Shown here piece after piece: positions 12,157 to 12,540 of a stretch of DNA of 12,540 nucleotides. Origin of the DNA: an uncultured Nitrosotalea sp. (lineage in GTDB: Archaea; Thermoproteota; Nitrososphaeria; Nitrososphaerales; Nitrosopumilaceae). The translations under genes and the position numbers were made by a program. Every line of letters begins with the position of its first letter. The stretch's first letter is position 1. The DNA lies in assembly GCA_946478655.1 (NCBI GenBank), contig CAMLDG010000004.1:1-12540 (forward strand). Direction: 5' to 3'. The notes under the pieces are model-generated. The model had not been told where the DNA came from and made no database searches. It was given only the letters and a program-made list of their open reading frames with translations.

Positions 12157-12540
12157 TCAATGAATTATTCCAGATGAGATCAAATATTGAATCGAACCAA
12201 CAAACGTATTGTCATCAATTTCTCCTGTAAACCACAAGTGAGCATTTTTCTGCATCCAATGAGGCACAGTAGAAACAGTATTTTCTTCATTATCTGAGGT
12301 AACTATGTTGTGTTGTACCATATAATCAACTGCAGCATGAAAATCGCCATCAGATGCATTTCCGCTTGACCACAACCCTGCAACTCGCTTTATCCAGATA
12401 GGTATGGATTCATGCGTCATATTCTGTGTTTTTGTGCTGTTAAAAATATAGATCCATGCAATTCCAGGCTTTGTATTATCTTTCAAATAGCCGCTCAGAA
12501 ATACATCACTTTTTACTTGAAAGAATGAATTTTCAGAGAT
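12157..12540 (-). CDS. C-terminal part of a WIK-repeat protein, 5' end beyond the window
   Basis: The frame is open from the stop at 12157 to the right edge. A TTG at 12486 is only an internal codon, because upstream codons (reading SFFQVKSDVFLSGYLKDN) continue without a stop, so the gene is partial. The visible 128 residues end in two copies of a 35-residue repeat, IPIWIKRVAGLWSSGNAS... and VPHWMQKNAHLWFTGEID..., with the shared pattern (I/V)P.W(I/M)....LW..G...D..F......Y(M/L)...I(I/V). I recall this motif in many thaumarchaeal exported or membrane-anchored proteins, often attached to proteases, cupredoxins or surface proteins, with unknown function. The N-terminal domain that would tell its role is not in the window. 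It converges with the tRNA gene, 14 bp away. Confidence 0.75.
   Translation of the reverse strand: MSENSFFQVKSDVFLSGYLKDNTKPGIAWIYIFNSTKTQNMTHESIPIWIKRVAGLWSSGNASDGDFHAAVDYMVQHNIVTSDNEENTVSTVPHWMQKNAHLWFTGEIDDNTFVGSIQYLISSGIIH
12163..12405 (-). repeat. Two tandem protein-level WIK repeats
   Basis: Repeat one is encoded by 12405-12301 and repeat two by 12267-12163, each 35 codons, with an 11-codon Asp/Glu/Asn/Thr-rich linker. The conserved positions are Pro, Trp, Leu-Trp, Gly, Asp, Phe and Tyr. At DNA level the copies have clearly diverged, so this is an old duplication of a structural unit. Confidence 0.7.

Noticed and set aside
12484..12486. TTG at 12486 as the start of the repeat protein
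   Set aside because: The frame continues without a stop to the window edge and has no promoter-like sequence before this TTG, so the gene is partial.
1..12540. CRISPR array, insertion sequence or prophage
   Set aside because: I found no direct repeats with spacers, transposase motifs or phage genes. Every gap is short and the genes are housekeeping in kind.

Overview
The window looks like a chromosomal segment of an archaeon, most likely an ammonia-oxidising thaumarchaeon (Nitrososphaerota, Nitrosopumilus-like). Evidence: archaeal information-processing genes (TFE, Nep1, RNase P component 4, eS19, a PDCD5-family protein, Trm56), low GC, TATA boxes about 25 bp upstream of start codons (leaderless transcripts), a CCA-less tRNA gene, and a 'WIK...LW..G...D..F...I.YLI..GII' repeat protein that I associate with thaumarchaea. 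The assignment is from memory of gene content, not from a search. Coding density is very high and no gap exceeds 110 bp. I see no mobile element, CRISPR array or long repeat.

Layout. 1-508 (minus): the first codons of a probable NAC gene, then a TGT-C2/PUA-domain protein. 609-3325 (plus): AbrB-PhoU regulator, HflX GTPase and Trm56 tRNA methyltransferase in one tight operon, followed by TFE with its own promoter (3388-3897), which converges with the next block by 4 bp. 3894-8222 (minus): a six-gene riboflavin block, transcribed in the order ribE (riboflavin synthase), ribB, ribH, arfA (GTP cyclohydrolase III), an amidohydrolase, arfC (reductase). The last five are packed with 4-14 bp overlaps or a 2-bp gap. 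8291-10208 (minus): a CitE/HpcH-type lyase and an MDR-family reductase. 10256-11345 (minus): PDCD5-like protein, eS19, RNase P component 4. 11380-12048 (plus): Nep1, divergent from rnp4 across only 34 bp. 12069-12142: tRNA-Gly(TCC). 12157 to the right edge (minus): the C-terminal end of a repeat protein.

The most interesting point is the amidohydrolase at 4525-5715. It lies between the first enzyme of archaeal riboflavin synthesis (ArfA) and the reductase (ArfC), overlaps both genes, and carries an intact metal-deaminase site (HxH, HxxE, H, D). The archaeal pathway needs a hydrolytic removal of the C2 amino group of a 2-amino-4-oxopyrimidine. That is the chemistry of guanine deaminase, which belongs to the same superfamily, and as far as I know the archaeal enzyme was long unassigned. 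The gene is therefore a strong candidate for the missing pyrimidine deaminase. A less likely alternative is that it replaces the formamide hydrolase ArfB, which is also absent here. The ribB promoter carries an inverted repeat that could be the operator of a riboflavin regulator such as RbkR.
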